The notes beneath the pieces are model-generated. The model saw only the letters and a program-made list of their open reading frames with translations. It was not told the DNA's origin and ran no database searches. A DNA stretch of 64,000 bases from Lepiota brunneoincarnata (taxonomy: Eukaryota > Basidiomycota > Agaricomycetes > Agaricales > Agaricaceae), in contig JAEBUN010000001.1 in the NCBI GenBank assembly GCA_023014365.1, positions 1,116,001-1,180,000 of the forward strand, given 5' to 3'. Made by a program: the position numbers and the translations under genes. This document shows, one piece after another, positions 20,235-31,855 of the stretch; positions within the stretch are counted from its first letter, which is position 1, and each line of letters begins with the position of its first letter.

Positions 20235-22554
20235 TCAGGTGCTGGCCGACTCACATGTGGTAACATTGTGAAGGGCAGTGGTGGCATCGGTAAGGACACT
20301 GGAATCAAGGCTGCTGCCACTTGAAACTGATTGAGGAGATTCCACAAGGATGTTGTGGCCCTGGTCACCTGCTGCCGGGGGATTACTGGATGCAGATAAT
20401 GAGAGGGTTGCCATGTTCACAGGCAACATCGAGGGCATAAGCGGCATCAGCAAGGGCGGTGGAGGTCACACTGTTACTACTTGAACTGGGAGTTGGGGAG
20501 TGAGGATTGGTGAGAGCAAGGCTGCCGTGATTGAATACATTCAAGAGACCAAGGGAGGCATCATGCAGGCAATGAGCAGCATCTGTAAGAATGGCAGAGC
20601 TTAAGCTCTGGCCAGTTGAAGAAGAAGAGGTTGAGGAGTGGGGGCCAGTCATTGACACAATGTCTTCAGCTGCTGTAGCCAATAGCATGGCAGCAGCATT
20701 ATTGAGGGCATAAGTGGCATTTGCAAGAATGTCAGAGTCCAGGCTCCAGCCACTCAAGCCTGACCTGAGGCAATAATGCACAAATGAGCCAGCCATGGCA
20801 GACCTGGCTTCAGGCAAGATGGGAGTTGGTGAGGGAGCATCAAGATGAAGCACTAATGCAGCTGCAGAAAGAAGACCATCATCAGATGAGTTGGCCAAGG
20901 ACAAGGAAAGAGTCCTAAACTGTGTGTCAGGGGCATTGCAGGGAATGGGTAGTCTCAGTGAGCATTGGAGTGCACTGGCAGTGTCCATGCAGTGAATCTC
21001 AGGGGATGGAGAGGGTGGCAATGGTTGGATGGGAAAGGGAGCATCTGAGGCTCCTTTGTGTGGCACAGGAAGGGTAGGTTTGGCAATGACATTGCTGGCA
21101 GCAGCAGGCTTGGCAACAACATTGCTGGCAGGCCTGAGTGCTCAGCAACAAGCAAGTGAATACAGCAGATGGTGATGGGCTTGATGCAAAAGATGATGAT
21201 GGTGAATGGGGTGCGTGAGTGTCTGCCTGATGCACACTGGGAAAGGGGGAAGGCCTGAAAGTGTGCCAGTATATCATCAGAATGTAACTCAGTCTGGCCG
21301 GGTTGATTTGACAGGATAGAAGATGGTTGCCATGTACCTGAGCCTGGAAGAGAAGGTGTTATGGAATCCTCTCCTTGGAAATGACCTTGCCAGAGGGAAC
21401 AATCATACCCAGAGTGAGGGACCTTGTAATTATTGTTGGCAGCATGGCGCATCTGCCGGATATCATTGTTATCAAGATCCACTCCCCATGTCCATTTGAG
21501 TGATGGTTCACTCTGAAGCTGCTGGTGCTCAGTGCTTGAATGTTCCCTGAATCGTTTGGCCAATTCAGAATTTGTTGGGGCCTTGATTCAAGAAGGCATT
21601 GGCTTCAGGCGTCACAGGTGCCAAAGTATTCCAGGGTTTTGCGCTGTTGAGGTTGTGATGTGGCCACCATTGTTGCCAAAGCTCTGGCCTTTATGCTTGA
21701 GGTGCTGGTGGCTAGTGTCACAGCTGGCAAGCTGCCTTGTGCATTGCCGTCAGCTGAACCTGATTGATACCCAAGCGATGGGACTTCTGTTTCCTTTAGA
21801 GTGGCCTGCTCATGAAGCTGATGAAATGCAGAGGCTTGCCACATTACAAGGAGCTGTTCGTTCTCGGCAGAAGCCTCAGCAGTCTGTATCTTTATTTGGA
21901 GGCTATGTAATTGATGGAGCGCATCCATGGCAGCACCATGGTACATTTTGCATCTGGGGCACCCTTTGTCGAGGTGGGGTTTGGGTGCAAATGGGTGCTT
22001 ATCCAAGGTGGAATAGGAGGAGGCCACAGCATAGCTCGACTGCATCACTTTGTAATGATGCTCCAGGCATTCAGTCACATTAATAAAATTGTCCTTGCTC
22101 GGCACTGTATTACATTCCCACCAATCGGCGATGTAGCTTGGGGCAGTGCCAGTTGGATGGCTTGGATGATTTCCGGCATTGAGGGAGAGAAGCATGGCCA
22201 GATCTAGCATGTTTTCTGTGTGTGGGGCTAGGTGGTGCTGGGCCAGGTATTGTGTAACCGGTGGCATGTTCAGCAATCGGCTGCTTGCTGTGGTCAAGCT
22301 GACGGCAATCATCAAGAAATGCTAACATCACATCAAATGGCAACAATCGGAATGAGCTGAGAAAATGTCAATCATCACACACATACCAGGTCTTTTTCTA
22401 TGCCTTCAGTAATCCATGCTTCCTTCTCACCAGTGGAATTTTGGATGGTAAGTAATATTGCATGGAGCTGCAAGTCACAATTGGATACAATCTCTTGTGA
22501 TGATGGGACAGAGTCAGATTCATTGCTTGGGGTGCATGAAGAAGTTTGCTGCAT
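20235..22554 (-). CDS. KDZ passenger gene A: uncharacterised, coiled-coil and repeat-containing
   Basis: Minus-strand spliced gene model starting at ATG 22554-22552. Exon 1 ends at 22387 before a 65-bp intron with GTATGT donor and TTAG acceptor (22386-22322). Exon 2 continues from 22321 with V-T-Q-Y-L-A-Q-H-H, a C-P-R-C-K-M-Y-H motif and a long helical stretch. A further exon or frameshift near 21600 leads into W-T-W-G-V-D-L-D-N-N-D-I-R-Q-M. The C-terminal third has about four degenerate units with S-x3-L-x-D-A-x2-A-L. Frame changes near 21600, 21060 and 20420 may be introns or damage. No family recognised. It sits 130 bp downstream of the transposase stop on the same strand. Confidence 0.45.
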
Positions 22555-23055
22555 TGTGTGGTTGAAAAATTTGGCAAAGGTCAAGATCACTTGGTTGATA
22601 AGAGAAAGATAAATTGGTCATGTGATGAATCATAATCTGTATATATATATCTATTCAGTAGCAGTAATAAGTATCCCAAACATCATTGTGTGGGATGATT
22701 GGTGATGTCTAGCACCTGACTAAATGAAGAATTGGCATGAGCCACCATTTTGCCCCACATTGCCACTTTTTGGGCTGCATATGCTACTGGACCAGCAGGT
22801 TTGGCATCACCACTGTCCCATTCAATCCACACATTCTGTAGATGAAGGAAGTACCTGACTGTCCACTGCATTTCATATTGAACCATAATAAATTCTTCCT
22901 CTCACCATTGCTTCTGTGCCCGTGCATGAAGCCAATGTACCTGTTGGACTGGGAAGGTGTGTCAGCATTCTGCTCTAGGGAATGACCAGGTTTTGTGGGC
23001 AGAGTTATGGACTTACATTCCTTTAGTGCATCAGGTGAAGACTTATTGTCTCCAG

Positions 23056-24290
23056 TGAAAAGGTAGAAACTTTCGTAGGTTTTAATATAGATAGTGGGCT
23101 TGTTTTCACTAAGCTTAGCTGCAATTCGATAAGCTTAAGCTAATACAAGTGGAATGAGATAGATAATGAACAGTTTTGTCTTTTAGGGTGTTCTGGGGGT
23201 GCATTCTGACAGCGAAATTCAAGAGAGTAGTGTTTTTAGAGGTTAACGAACAGCTGTTGGAGTTATCTTAGCCATACGGTGCAACAATGAAAGGACAATC
23301 CCTGTCAATTCAAAGCAGCAGGGTCTCTGGTCTCTGAACTCTGGTCTCTGTCTCTGTCTCTGGGTTGGTTGACGACCGAAGAAATCACACTTAACAACAC
23401 ACACTAAATAGCCCTCTGAAACCGTTCTTGATCACAGCTTGCAGACTTGCATGTGGAAGTGGGGGTGAGACCTCTTGCTTCTCCACAAACAAGTGTGACC
23501 GTATTTATATTGTTTAGATACATATGAGAGATAGTAAATATGAAATAGAAAACAATAAGCTTAATTGTTACAGGCACTGTAGAACATTTTGGAAGGTTCG
23601 GCAGCATTTCTACCTCACCCTGGGTTATGGGTTTTTCTCTGATTAACGAATGGCAATCCAGCCAGACGTGTTCTGTGCTTGTCTGCATTATTCTGCATCC
23701 ACACTGAGCACGTTAAGTTTCCAGATCAATTATGATTGGAATGTATAGCGGATGGACAATCCCTTGATCTGTTGTAATTAATCTCAGTTAAGCAGTATGC
23801 CGAAGTGCCAGGACCCACAAAGCACTCGTTAATTAGGAGTCTTTGATATTTCTAGGGTTTTGGGCATCGGGTATTGCCTCCCAAACGTTGAACGTTCTGT
23901 TCTGTGGTCCAGTCATCATTATTGAACTTGCTATAGATGTAATACTGCCTGCGACAGCTGCTAGGTACATTCTTTTATGTTCAAACGCATTTGGGTTCAT
24001 CAGAAAACTGCTCATAAGGTCCCTTGATGCAACCAGGGTATACTCGATAGGCTATGTAGAGTCCTGAATCCCTCCAGAGAGCATTCTGATAGCTTGGTTC
24101 ACTAAGCTTAGTGATAATGAACTGGTTTGAACATGTCCGAGGCTCGAGTATCCTCAATTTGGTCAAACTGGCTACTATGGGATATAGTACCAATCCTCTA
24201 TAGAGTTCTTTAATGATATAGCCAATGATTCTATGTAGAGAATCGTTCCGGAGTATGGAATTCATGTATAGGCGTGAAATCGGCATATCA
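23056..24290 (-). mobile_element. W-family solo LTR, copy B (1235 bp)
   Basis: Inserted in the 3' part of the KDZ transposase. Ends TGAAAAGG...ATATCA. The flanks ccag / ctgg are inverted rather than direct, so no target duplication can be claimed. The GGTCTCT array is much shorter than in copy A. Confidence 0.8.
23981..24265 (-). CDS. Conserved ORF inside U3 of W LTR
   Basis: ATG at 24265 lies 26 bases inside the LTR. It gives about 94 codons: M-N-S-I-L-R-N-D-S-L-H-R-I-I-G-Y-I-I-K-E-L-Y, later C-S-N-Q-F-I-I-T-K-L-S-E-P-S-Y-Q and G-L-Y-I-A-Y-R-V-Y-P, ending F-S-D-E-P-K-C-V. Copies A (1946-2231, one 1-nt insertion near the start) and C (from 31856 to 32118, LTR end truncated) keep the same frame to the same stop, with conservative differences. 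I recognise no family. It is either an LTR-encoded protein or a preserved chance frame in a recently amplified repeat. Confidence 0.4.
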   Translation of the reverse strand: MNSILRNDSLHRIIGYIIKELYRGLVLYPIVASLTKLRILEPRTCSNQFIITKLSEPSYQNALWRDSGLYIAYRVYPGCIKGPYEQFSDEPKCV

Positions 24291-27200
24291 CTGGCAAAGT
24301 GAGATTGCCATATCCATGAAAGGCAGACTGTAGTTGATCCCAGCTCATTTGTGTTAAGTAGGGCAGTGCTGCACTGTACATCAGCTCTGGCCAATGGCTG
24401 AAACTGGGCCAACACTGAGGCATCAGCACACAAGCGAATCATTGCTGCCTGGCACTTTGAATATACGTGGCAATGAAATGCAATTCGATTATTGAGTGCA
24501 ATGATGGCTGTGCAACTTTGCAGTTGAATTGGCTTGCAGCTGGCCACCCGTAATATGTGGGAGTATTGAAATGAATCTTTGGCAATTGTGGTGCAAAGTC
24601 TTTCCAGATGACACAGGGCTTGGGATTGGTGCAGGGATAATTCCACGGAACATAGTTTTGCATTAGGGGATTCAAACATGGATGGCATGCTAATAGGCTG
24701 CCTTTCCAGTGGGGTGCCATTCACCAATGAGTCAGGTGCGTTGGGGTTTGCCAGCTGTGCGGCGACACTATTGGCATCATCATCCAAGGCATTAAATACA
24801 TCCCAGACATCAATATCATTGGCAGGAATCATACTGCCTTGTGTTATACCCAGATGCTGTTGCCTTGTCACAAGCCTGGCAAACTCATCTGTCAATGCCT
24901 GTTGCAGTCATTTTGCAAGGTCCTCCTGAGCTGGGTTCATCGGCCCTCAGAGGGTCCCTCTAAGCTCAACTCTGCCATGTGTGTTAGCAGTTATTTTCTT
25001 TGCAACATAAATAATGTGAGAAATACAAACTGGTGTTCTTCAGCATCAATTGCTGACTGGATCCACTCCTCTGTTGGGGTGTGTTCTGCTGCTGGGGGTA
25101 GAGATCCCTGGCCTCCATTGCCATCTTGTGCAGCCAAGATATCCATTGCTTTCGGTGAGCCTATTTCGGCAGGCCTCGGCATGCAGAATTGCTGCTGTCC
25201 ATTGCTCTATGTCCTGATTGCATATACCTTTGCTTAATGAACTGAAATATTCTGTTGTGTCCTTCACCATTGCATTCACCTGGATATATCATGCACATAA
25301 TGCCATTGCTGTTCAACAGAGGCTTAAGGCTTGCATGGCATCAGCAGACTGGCAAGGTAGACTTACAAATGTTCAGCATTTTCTTGTGGTTTGAATCACT
25401 GGCATGATCATCAAGTGTCTCAGCACGGTTTGCCAAGGTTGCCATACAAACAGTTGGTGAAATGGAATTTAAGGATGACCATAAAGATTCTAGAATTTCA
25501 CTGGCCACTACACTGCTGCCAGGGATGAAGGACAGCACATACCAGAAAAAGCACTCCTGTCTATGGCCATGCACATGAAAGAGACCAATGGCTTGGTCAA
25601 GGACCAGATCATTCAGGAGATGATGGCCAATTCTTTTTTGGAGATGGACCGAATATTGACAGGCAATGTCATAAATCAACATGGCACCTTGCTCTGGATC
25701 AAGGTGGGTTGTTTCCAGAGATTGCAAAAAGACCCAGTCTATGTTCTTTTGCTGCTCCCCCTTGAACAAGTCAGCAATTGCATTTGGTGCAAAGCATCCA
25801 TGCCGAGCACAAGCTATGGCTACTATGCTGGTAACATCGCGGGCTTTGGAACCAGCCATTGCAAGTTTGATAGCATGAAAGCTGTTCTCACATGGTGCCT
25901 TCTGTATTCAGATCACGAATAAATGTTTTTGAGGATATGGAAGTACTGCCAGGTGAATGTACTGTGGATATCTCAATTGCATCTCAGAGGAAGCTGTGAT
26001 ACCACGCATGTGTGGCAAACATGCCACCTCCTTCAGCCAGCCAAATATCAGAAGTGCCATGGGTTTGCTGAACATGGTCTGCCTTGAAATTGCCATCGGC
26101 AACAAAGAAATGCCGGTAAGCCCACCTCCAGACTGCAATCAATATGACATGCAGGACAAAATAGATGAATCTTGACTAACCTGTTTGAATCATCTTTCCA
26201 ATTGGGAGGCAGATTAATGCCAGGCTGGGGGCATGCTGGACAAAAGTTTACAAGCGATCCAGCACTTGTTGGACTTCCTTTCGATGAACTCTGCCCATAG
26301 CCTGCCCACTTTCTCTTTTTTAACCAGCGCCACAACCGTGCCATTCGCAGCAGTTCCTGATACAAGTTTGGCACTTTGCCAGGTGTCATGGGAGCAGTCA
26401 GCTGGCAAAGCTTCTGGAAGTATTGATATGCTGAGGCCTTGCATTCCAAATTCTCAAGTTGACAATCATCAAGAACATCCACCATGAACACAGTGTGGTA
26501 TCATGTGAATGTGGCCAGCACTAGACAGCAATACATCAAATTGGCAATAGCATCCTCTCTCCTCTGGCAGGTGCAAGTCACCAAGGCAATATGGTGTATA
26601 CCATTTGTGTATATAAGCCGCACATATTGATTGCTGAGTGCATCAGTTTGGGGGACAAAGTCCTGTTCACTTCGAGCTGGGTCCTGCAGCTTTCTGGAAA
26701 ACTCCCCCATTTGCATTTCATCCATTCCCATTGTGGCCTCATCAGCAACACCACCTTCATCTGAGCTGCATAACCCTTCCTCAATTTCAGGATCAGCCTG
26801 GGTATTGCTGAGCAGAAAAGTATTACAGTCTGGCTCGGCATTATGAGCTGGAGGCCAACTGTTGGACAGGACAGCATTTCTGCTCACCGTTCCCACATGC
26901 AATGTTTCTTGCTCAGCATGATCCTTCAGCTCCTGACCCACCTTGAGCATGTCTATGTGATTTTTCAGTATAGGACACAGGTCTCCTCCACCATCATTGT
27001 GTGGCACCATCATATATGTTCCAAGCTCCCACACACTAGCCGAGGCAAAGAACTGCCCAGTCCACCGCTCCAGCCTGTGCAGAGGAACACCAAAATGGGA
27101 GTGCCTCATGCACATTTGGCAAAGCACCTTGGCTCCAAAACAATCTCAGCATCGCCAAATTGCCTGTCGCTCCTCCAGCGCAGTTGCAACACTTGCCATT

Positions 27201-27635
27201 GCCAGGCAATGCTTCATGGGCAAGGAGTGCTGCCATTAGACCATTGGCATGTTTGACAAACTCTTCCATCCAGTGTTGTTGCTGCAGGGGTTAGACTTCC
27301 TCCTTCTCATGATGATCATAAGCAAATCAACTTACTTTATTCAGCCTTGGTTTGTTCTTCTCTTCAATATCAAACTCATCACCATTATCACAGCATGGAA
27401 ACCCACCATCCATTGTTACATCATCATCATCATCATCCCTCCTGCATTTGGAACCCAAGTTGTCTACTATTCCTCATGTGGCTGTCTCCGCCAAGAGTTG
27501 AACTTCATTTCCTTGCCAATCCTTTCCTGTTTGTTTTGCACCTGACCCAGACTGGAGTGGGACCTTAATTTTAGTTGCCACCAGTCCATGCAGTGTCTCC
27601 ACAGTTATTTCTTTGTATGTCCAAAATTCAGTCAT

Positions 27636-27782
27636 TTCATCAGCAGCCTGAATGACCCATCCATCCTGTTTCCCTCACTTGCATTTCTGTGACGTTTTCT
27701 GAGGCACAACCAGGTAATCCATGGGATCCGAAGAAGGTGATCTTGTTGGTATTGGGCAAAGGCAAGTGCACATGTGCTCAGC
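27636..27782. promoter_or_regulatory. Divergent intergenic region between KDZ transposase and passenger gene B
   Basis: About 150-200 bp separate the minus-strand transposase start (27635) from the first plus-strand ATG candidates of gene B (27783 or 27843). A shared bidirectional promoter is inferred from the layout. No clear TATA box stands out. Confidence 0.3.
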
Positions 27783-29820
27783 ATGGCAGTAAAAATCAAC
27801 TTCGGTCCCTCATGGCCTTTGTTCTTACTGTATCCGATCACCATGCAGACTGTCAAGAAAGCAAGGAAGCCCAGAGCTGACTGCCAATATCCCCCTGCAG
27901 AACGGGGAGTCATTCAAAAATACAAAGAGAATTACTGCAAGCAAACTATGCTGGAACAGTGAGGGATTATTTTCAAATCACAAATTCTTCCCGATATCTT
28001 CAACTACTGGACACATAATGGAGAGATCCCATTGGCAGAGGATGAGACGAAAAAGCGTGTCAAGGTATGCAGTAATGGAATACCTTTCTGGTAAATGGTT
28101 CTGAAGATAGTTAACCAGGCATTGGGGAAGTGGCTTGTGAACAATTGGCATCCTTATGCCTCCAACAGAACAATAAAACCTGGGATCACAATGAACCAAA
28201 ATCAAGCTGTCTGGAAGACATGGAAGGCAGCAGTTGAAGACGAGATGAAAGCAATCTTGATCATCAATGAACTCAGACCGGGATCAAAGGAATACTTTCA
28301 AACTTGTACCAAGGTGGCCAAGCATGTGTATGAATGCATGGACAAATCGGAAAAGGGGGCAATCACAGCATATGTCATGTCATACAAGACCAATGGCAAT
28401 GAGCCTGAGATAAGAAGACAGTACGTACTAGAAATTACTGTTCAAGGACCTCAACTTATGAATATCTAGGATTGCAACTGCACAAGCACAACAGGCATAT
28501 GAAGGAATGGTCAAGGAAATGCTGGTTGGAGATGGGAGTTGTCACTATGACATTTTTTGGATTTCCAGACACAGATGGACAGATGATGATAGGCGTGTGA
28601 GTGGCCAACGTATGTCAGAAATCCTATGGACAATAAGAGAAACTGTTTTCAATTTTGATGAGATGGCATTAACTATGGGTGTTGCAGCAGAGACATTTGT
28701 GAAGGCATACAAAGGGCCCTGTGGAAAAGATGCAAAATGAGTTTGCCTCATATGTTGGGGTGCTGCATCGGCAAAAGGACCAATTGCCGCAGTTGCCGGG
28801 GACTGCAGCAAGCACAGCAATCCCATCATTCAAACTGACTGGGAGGAGATTTCCCATCATACTGTTAACAACTATCACAATCAATGAATTGAAGAAGCAT
28901 GTGCTTGAGGAGATGATGTGGACTTATCTCACAACCCACTACAGTATGTTTTTCATTCCTTGCTCAAATGCCGGAAAACTTATGGAGACTTGTAGAATTG
29001 GCCTCAGCACAGAGGGCAAGGCATGTACCTTTCAAAATGCTGGAGAAATATCAGCCAAAATTGGTACAACATAAATTTATCCCTCAGAACTTCAAAATAT
29101 GTGACCCACAGAATATGCCAAAGCTTCAAATTCAGCAGTTTTTTGAACATATCATTAGACGGCAAATGATGCATGGTGCTGAAGCTGCGTTCCGGTTCCA
29201 GGCCTATTACCAAAATGGAGAATTTCATGCTGCAAATTATCCAGGGACTATGAGCTCATTACTGGCCATTACAAGGAACATTGAATCAAGGCAATACAGA
29301 CAACAAAATGCAGCAAAGGCTGAGTCCACTGACCCAGTAACTGGCAATTGGCCTATACAGGAGCTTTCAGCAGACAGACACCAGCTTACAAATCCAGATG
29401 GAAATCGCAGCCTTACATCAGGCTGGCATCAATCAGCAGACAATATAGATTCCAGCATGGTCATCGTCAATCAGCCTTCAATGAATACATTGATCGCAAA
29501 TGGCTTCTCACCAATCATTCCCTCAAATGGTCCCAGTAATGGTGAACCAACATATGCCATGCTGGTTTTGTCGATACTTCAGCATGTGCCGCATTTGCAG
29601 TCACAGTGTACCCTGCCTGGGCTTCCTCAAAGTCACCTGGTGAGAGTCCCGGCAGGTCCAGGGTACCGGCCATTACTGGCCATTGACCCTGCTTTGATGC
29701 TGCCTGTTGAAATTGATCCAGGTATGTTCACCACTGCATACCCAGAATACCTACTAACAATATACCATATCTATAGCCTCAATGCAGCAGCAGCACTTCC
29801 AGGAGCAACAATACAATAAG
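27783..29820 (+). CDS. KDZ passenger gene B: uncharacterised spliced gene
   Basis: Plus-strand coding blocks with intron-like gaps. They run from about 27783 (includes K-K-A-R-K-P-R-A-D-C-Q-Y-P), to about 28070 before a GTATGC donor, 28105-28425 (W-L-V-N-N-W-H-P-Y, V-W-K-T-W-K-A-A-V-E, H-V-Y-E-C-M-D-K-S-E-K-G-A-I), 28470-28735 (M-L-V-G-D-G-S-C-H-Y-D-I-F-W), 28760-28925, and 28968-29819 (I-R-R-Q-M-M-H-G-A-E-A-A-F-R-F-Q). The layout resembles large uncharacterised fungal proteins that I know only as hypothetical. Alternative: more than one gene. It is head-to-head with the transposase. Exon limits are estimates. Confidence 0.45.
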
Positions 29821-29978
29821 TGATGTAATGGGGAGGGTATATCAGTTGTAAAGTAACTTGGCTAGCTGGCAACTGAGGGAAGACAAAGCAATATATTTGG
29901 AAAATTAAGTCCAAAAAAACAAAAATCCCAAGAAAGATACACAATAATAGCTGATAAATACAATGTGATAGCTAGATC
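29821..29978. other. Intergenic spacer between genes B and C
   Basis: AT-rich, with convergent gene ends on both sides (B ends about 29820, C ends 29979). It holds a short inverted pair, AGCTAGATCT / AGATCTAGCT near 29970-29990, which could form a hairpin at the shared 3' ends. Confidence 0.35.
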
Positions 29979-31651
29979 TCAAGATCTAGCTTTTTGTTGC
30001 ACCCAGTTGTGATTGCTGCCTGATGCCTTGCGTTTTTTGAGACATGGGGTATCTGCACTTGTGTCCAATGATGGCACTGGTGAGCTACTTAAGTGTGGAC
30101 TGCATCTCGGGGGTTGGAGGGATGCTGGGGAATTGGCCGAATTGATATTTCCATGATCATGGTCAGCTTGCGACTGTGAGTGAGTCTGAGGACATGAAAG
30201 AGTGCCAGTATGCGGCTCCAACAATGTGGCTTGATGGATGATAACATCCCCTTGGGAATGTGCTGGGGTAGGGGCAATTAATCACACCCCTGGGGTCATG
30301 GCACTGGGGACAGGAGGGGGAAGAGAGACATTGGCACTGGATGGGTGGCCTGGCAAGTGGGAAATGTGATATGGTGGCATTGGGCAATGACAGTGCAGTG
30401 ATGTTTGCTGGGAGGGGGGGGAGTGGTGGTGGAGACATGGTGGGTGGAACAGCCAAAGTTGCCACTGGTGCTGGGGACTAAAGGACTTGCTGGTTGAAAG
30501 GCGGTTGCCAGTGTTGAGGACAATCTTGGCAAACTCCCAACAAAATTTGCCAGCATATTGTCATCTGTAGTGGCAATGGGGAATGCTGCCAAGGCAGACA
30601 CTGGCGAGGCCAGCCTTAATGGTGGTAAGGCATCATTCATTGCTGACTTCTCATTGGCGCATGGTATGTTGGATGGTGATGTCAAGAATATTGTGTGATC
30701 ACCTAGCCTATTGGACCAGGTTGGGTCATGGAATTTGACTTGAGGTACTGCCAGTGGCAGTATGGCTGATGCAGGTGGTGATTGGGATTGTAGCTGCAGC
30801 AAGGCCAGGGGTGAGGGGCATTGGTGTGCCAGCAAAGTTGTCACATGGTCGGTGGTGAGATCGATTGGCAAGAGTGAGTGTGGTGTGGTGGCTGGGGGAT
30901 TAATGGCCAGAGGGTGTATGACTGGCATTGCACCTGATGGGCCGGCATCAATATCCATCGCCATGGCTGCATTTCCACCTGATTCCCCAGTGTAACTAGT
31001 GTCAGTAATACCAGTGCCACCCATGACACCTGTGACTAATGTTCCAACCTGCTGGGACAGGCTCTCAACCAATTTCTCCAAGTTCCCAACCTGACTTTCT
31101 AAGTCCAGCAAGAGTGCCGGTGTTCTGGCAATGATCTAGCTTTGGATTTCATCCAGCCGAGTGCAAAAGCCCTTCATACTTTCCTCCATTGTGAAAATCC
31201 ATGCAGCCTGGAAGAGTGCTTTGCCCTTAGCACAGCTAAAATGTTTGATCAGCCACTGGTCAAAATAATCCAAGCATTCTTGGACCCAACCCATGGCTTG
31301 AATAGACATTGTGAGTGAGTGAACATAAATTCCACATGAGATTAGTAATAGCTTACCCTCTTCATATCACTCATTATCTTCTGGCCCCCACTGAAAATTC
31401 GGCATGGGGTGGCTGGTTGCCGGGCAGTCAGCACCATTGCCATGGGGTGCCATGGTTTTGGCCAGTGCCGAGGTACTTGCCTCCTCCATGGCCCTGGCCT
31501 TCCCCTTTGCATTGGCCCTTGATGCCTGTGCTGCAGCCTTTGACAATGTGACCTTGGCAGCCTGCCGATGTGCCACAGCCTTTGTCTCGTCCTCTGAATT
31601 TGTCCAATTCAATTGGTTGTCATCATCGGTATTGACATTGACCCATTTCAT
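29979..31651 (-). CDS. KDZ passenger gene C: uncharacterised, coiled coil and basic C-terminus
   Basis: Minus-strand gene model starting M-K-W-V-N-V-N-T-D-D-D-N (31651). It has a Lys/Ala-rich helical part and a GTAAGC donor near 31365 leading to A-M-G-W-V-Q-E-C-L-D-Y-F-D-Q-W-L. A leucine-spaced coiled coil follows (L-D-L-E-S-Q-V-G-N-L-E-K-L-V-E-S-L, near 31110), then a long Pro/Ser/Ala-rich low-complexity tail. The end is basic, K-K-R-K-A-S-G-S and Q-Q-K-A-R-S, like a nuclear localisation signal. A TAG near 31135 and frame changes after 30300 show decay or missed introns. No family recognised. Confidence 0.4.
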
Positions 31652-31855
31652 GACCTCTTCTTCTTTGATTCCCCTTTGCCATTTCAGAGGGTGCCATGGC
31701 AGAGCTGTTGGTACTTGCTTGCAATTAACCCCCTGCCTAACACCTGCATAATTTGTGCATTGGACCTTTTTGACCCTGCAGTGGCAACAGGCACCTCCGC
31801 TGGCATCGATCTGACATGGAACCTTGCTTTGGACACATTGCCAGCATGCTGTGTC

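Larger units (their letters stand above)
22683..27635 (-). pseudogene. KDZ transposase, split by a W LTR
   Basis: It starts M-T-E-F-W-T-Y (27635). Next is the acidic E-F-D-I-E-E-K-N-K-P block, a CxC2-like cysteine cluster (K-C-C-N-C-A-G-G ... D-C-F-G-A-K-V-L-C-Q-M-C) and P-L-H-R-L-E-R-W-T-G-Q-F-F. The RNase H-like core follows: A-D-G-N-F-K-A-D-H (first D), C-P-A-C-P-Q-P-G-I-N-L-P upstream, Y-D-I-A-C-Q-Y (second D), H-V-H-G-H-R-Q-E-C-F-F-W-Y and E-I-L-E-S-L-W-S (E). Introns separate the blocks. TGA replaces arginine in T-R-G-I-V and T-F-T-R-Y-H. The last part, after W copy B, is V-Q-Y-E-M-Q-W-T-V-R to the stop at 22683. It would excise and reinsert the element, but this copy is dead. Confidence 0.85.

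Noticed and set aside
23050..24296. W copy B as a DNA transposon with CCAGTG/CACTGG inverted ends
   Set aside because: Copies A and C do not share those outer bases, and TG...CA ends with an internal TATA box fit an LTR better.
27413..27440. CATCAT repeat as a separate microsatellite feature or His-rich ORF
   Set aside because: On the minus strand it encodes the Asp run of the KDZ transposase N-terminal acidic segment.
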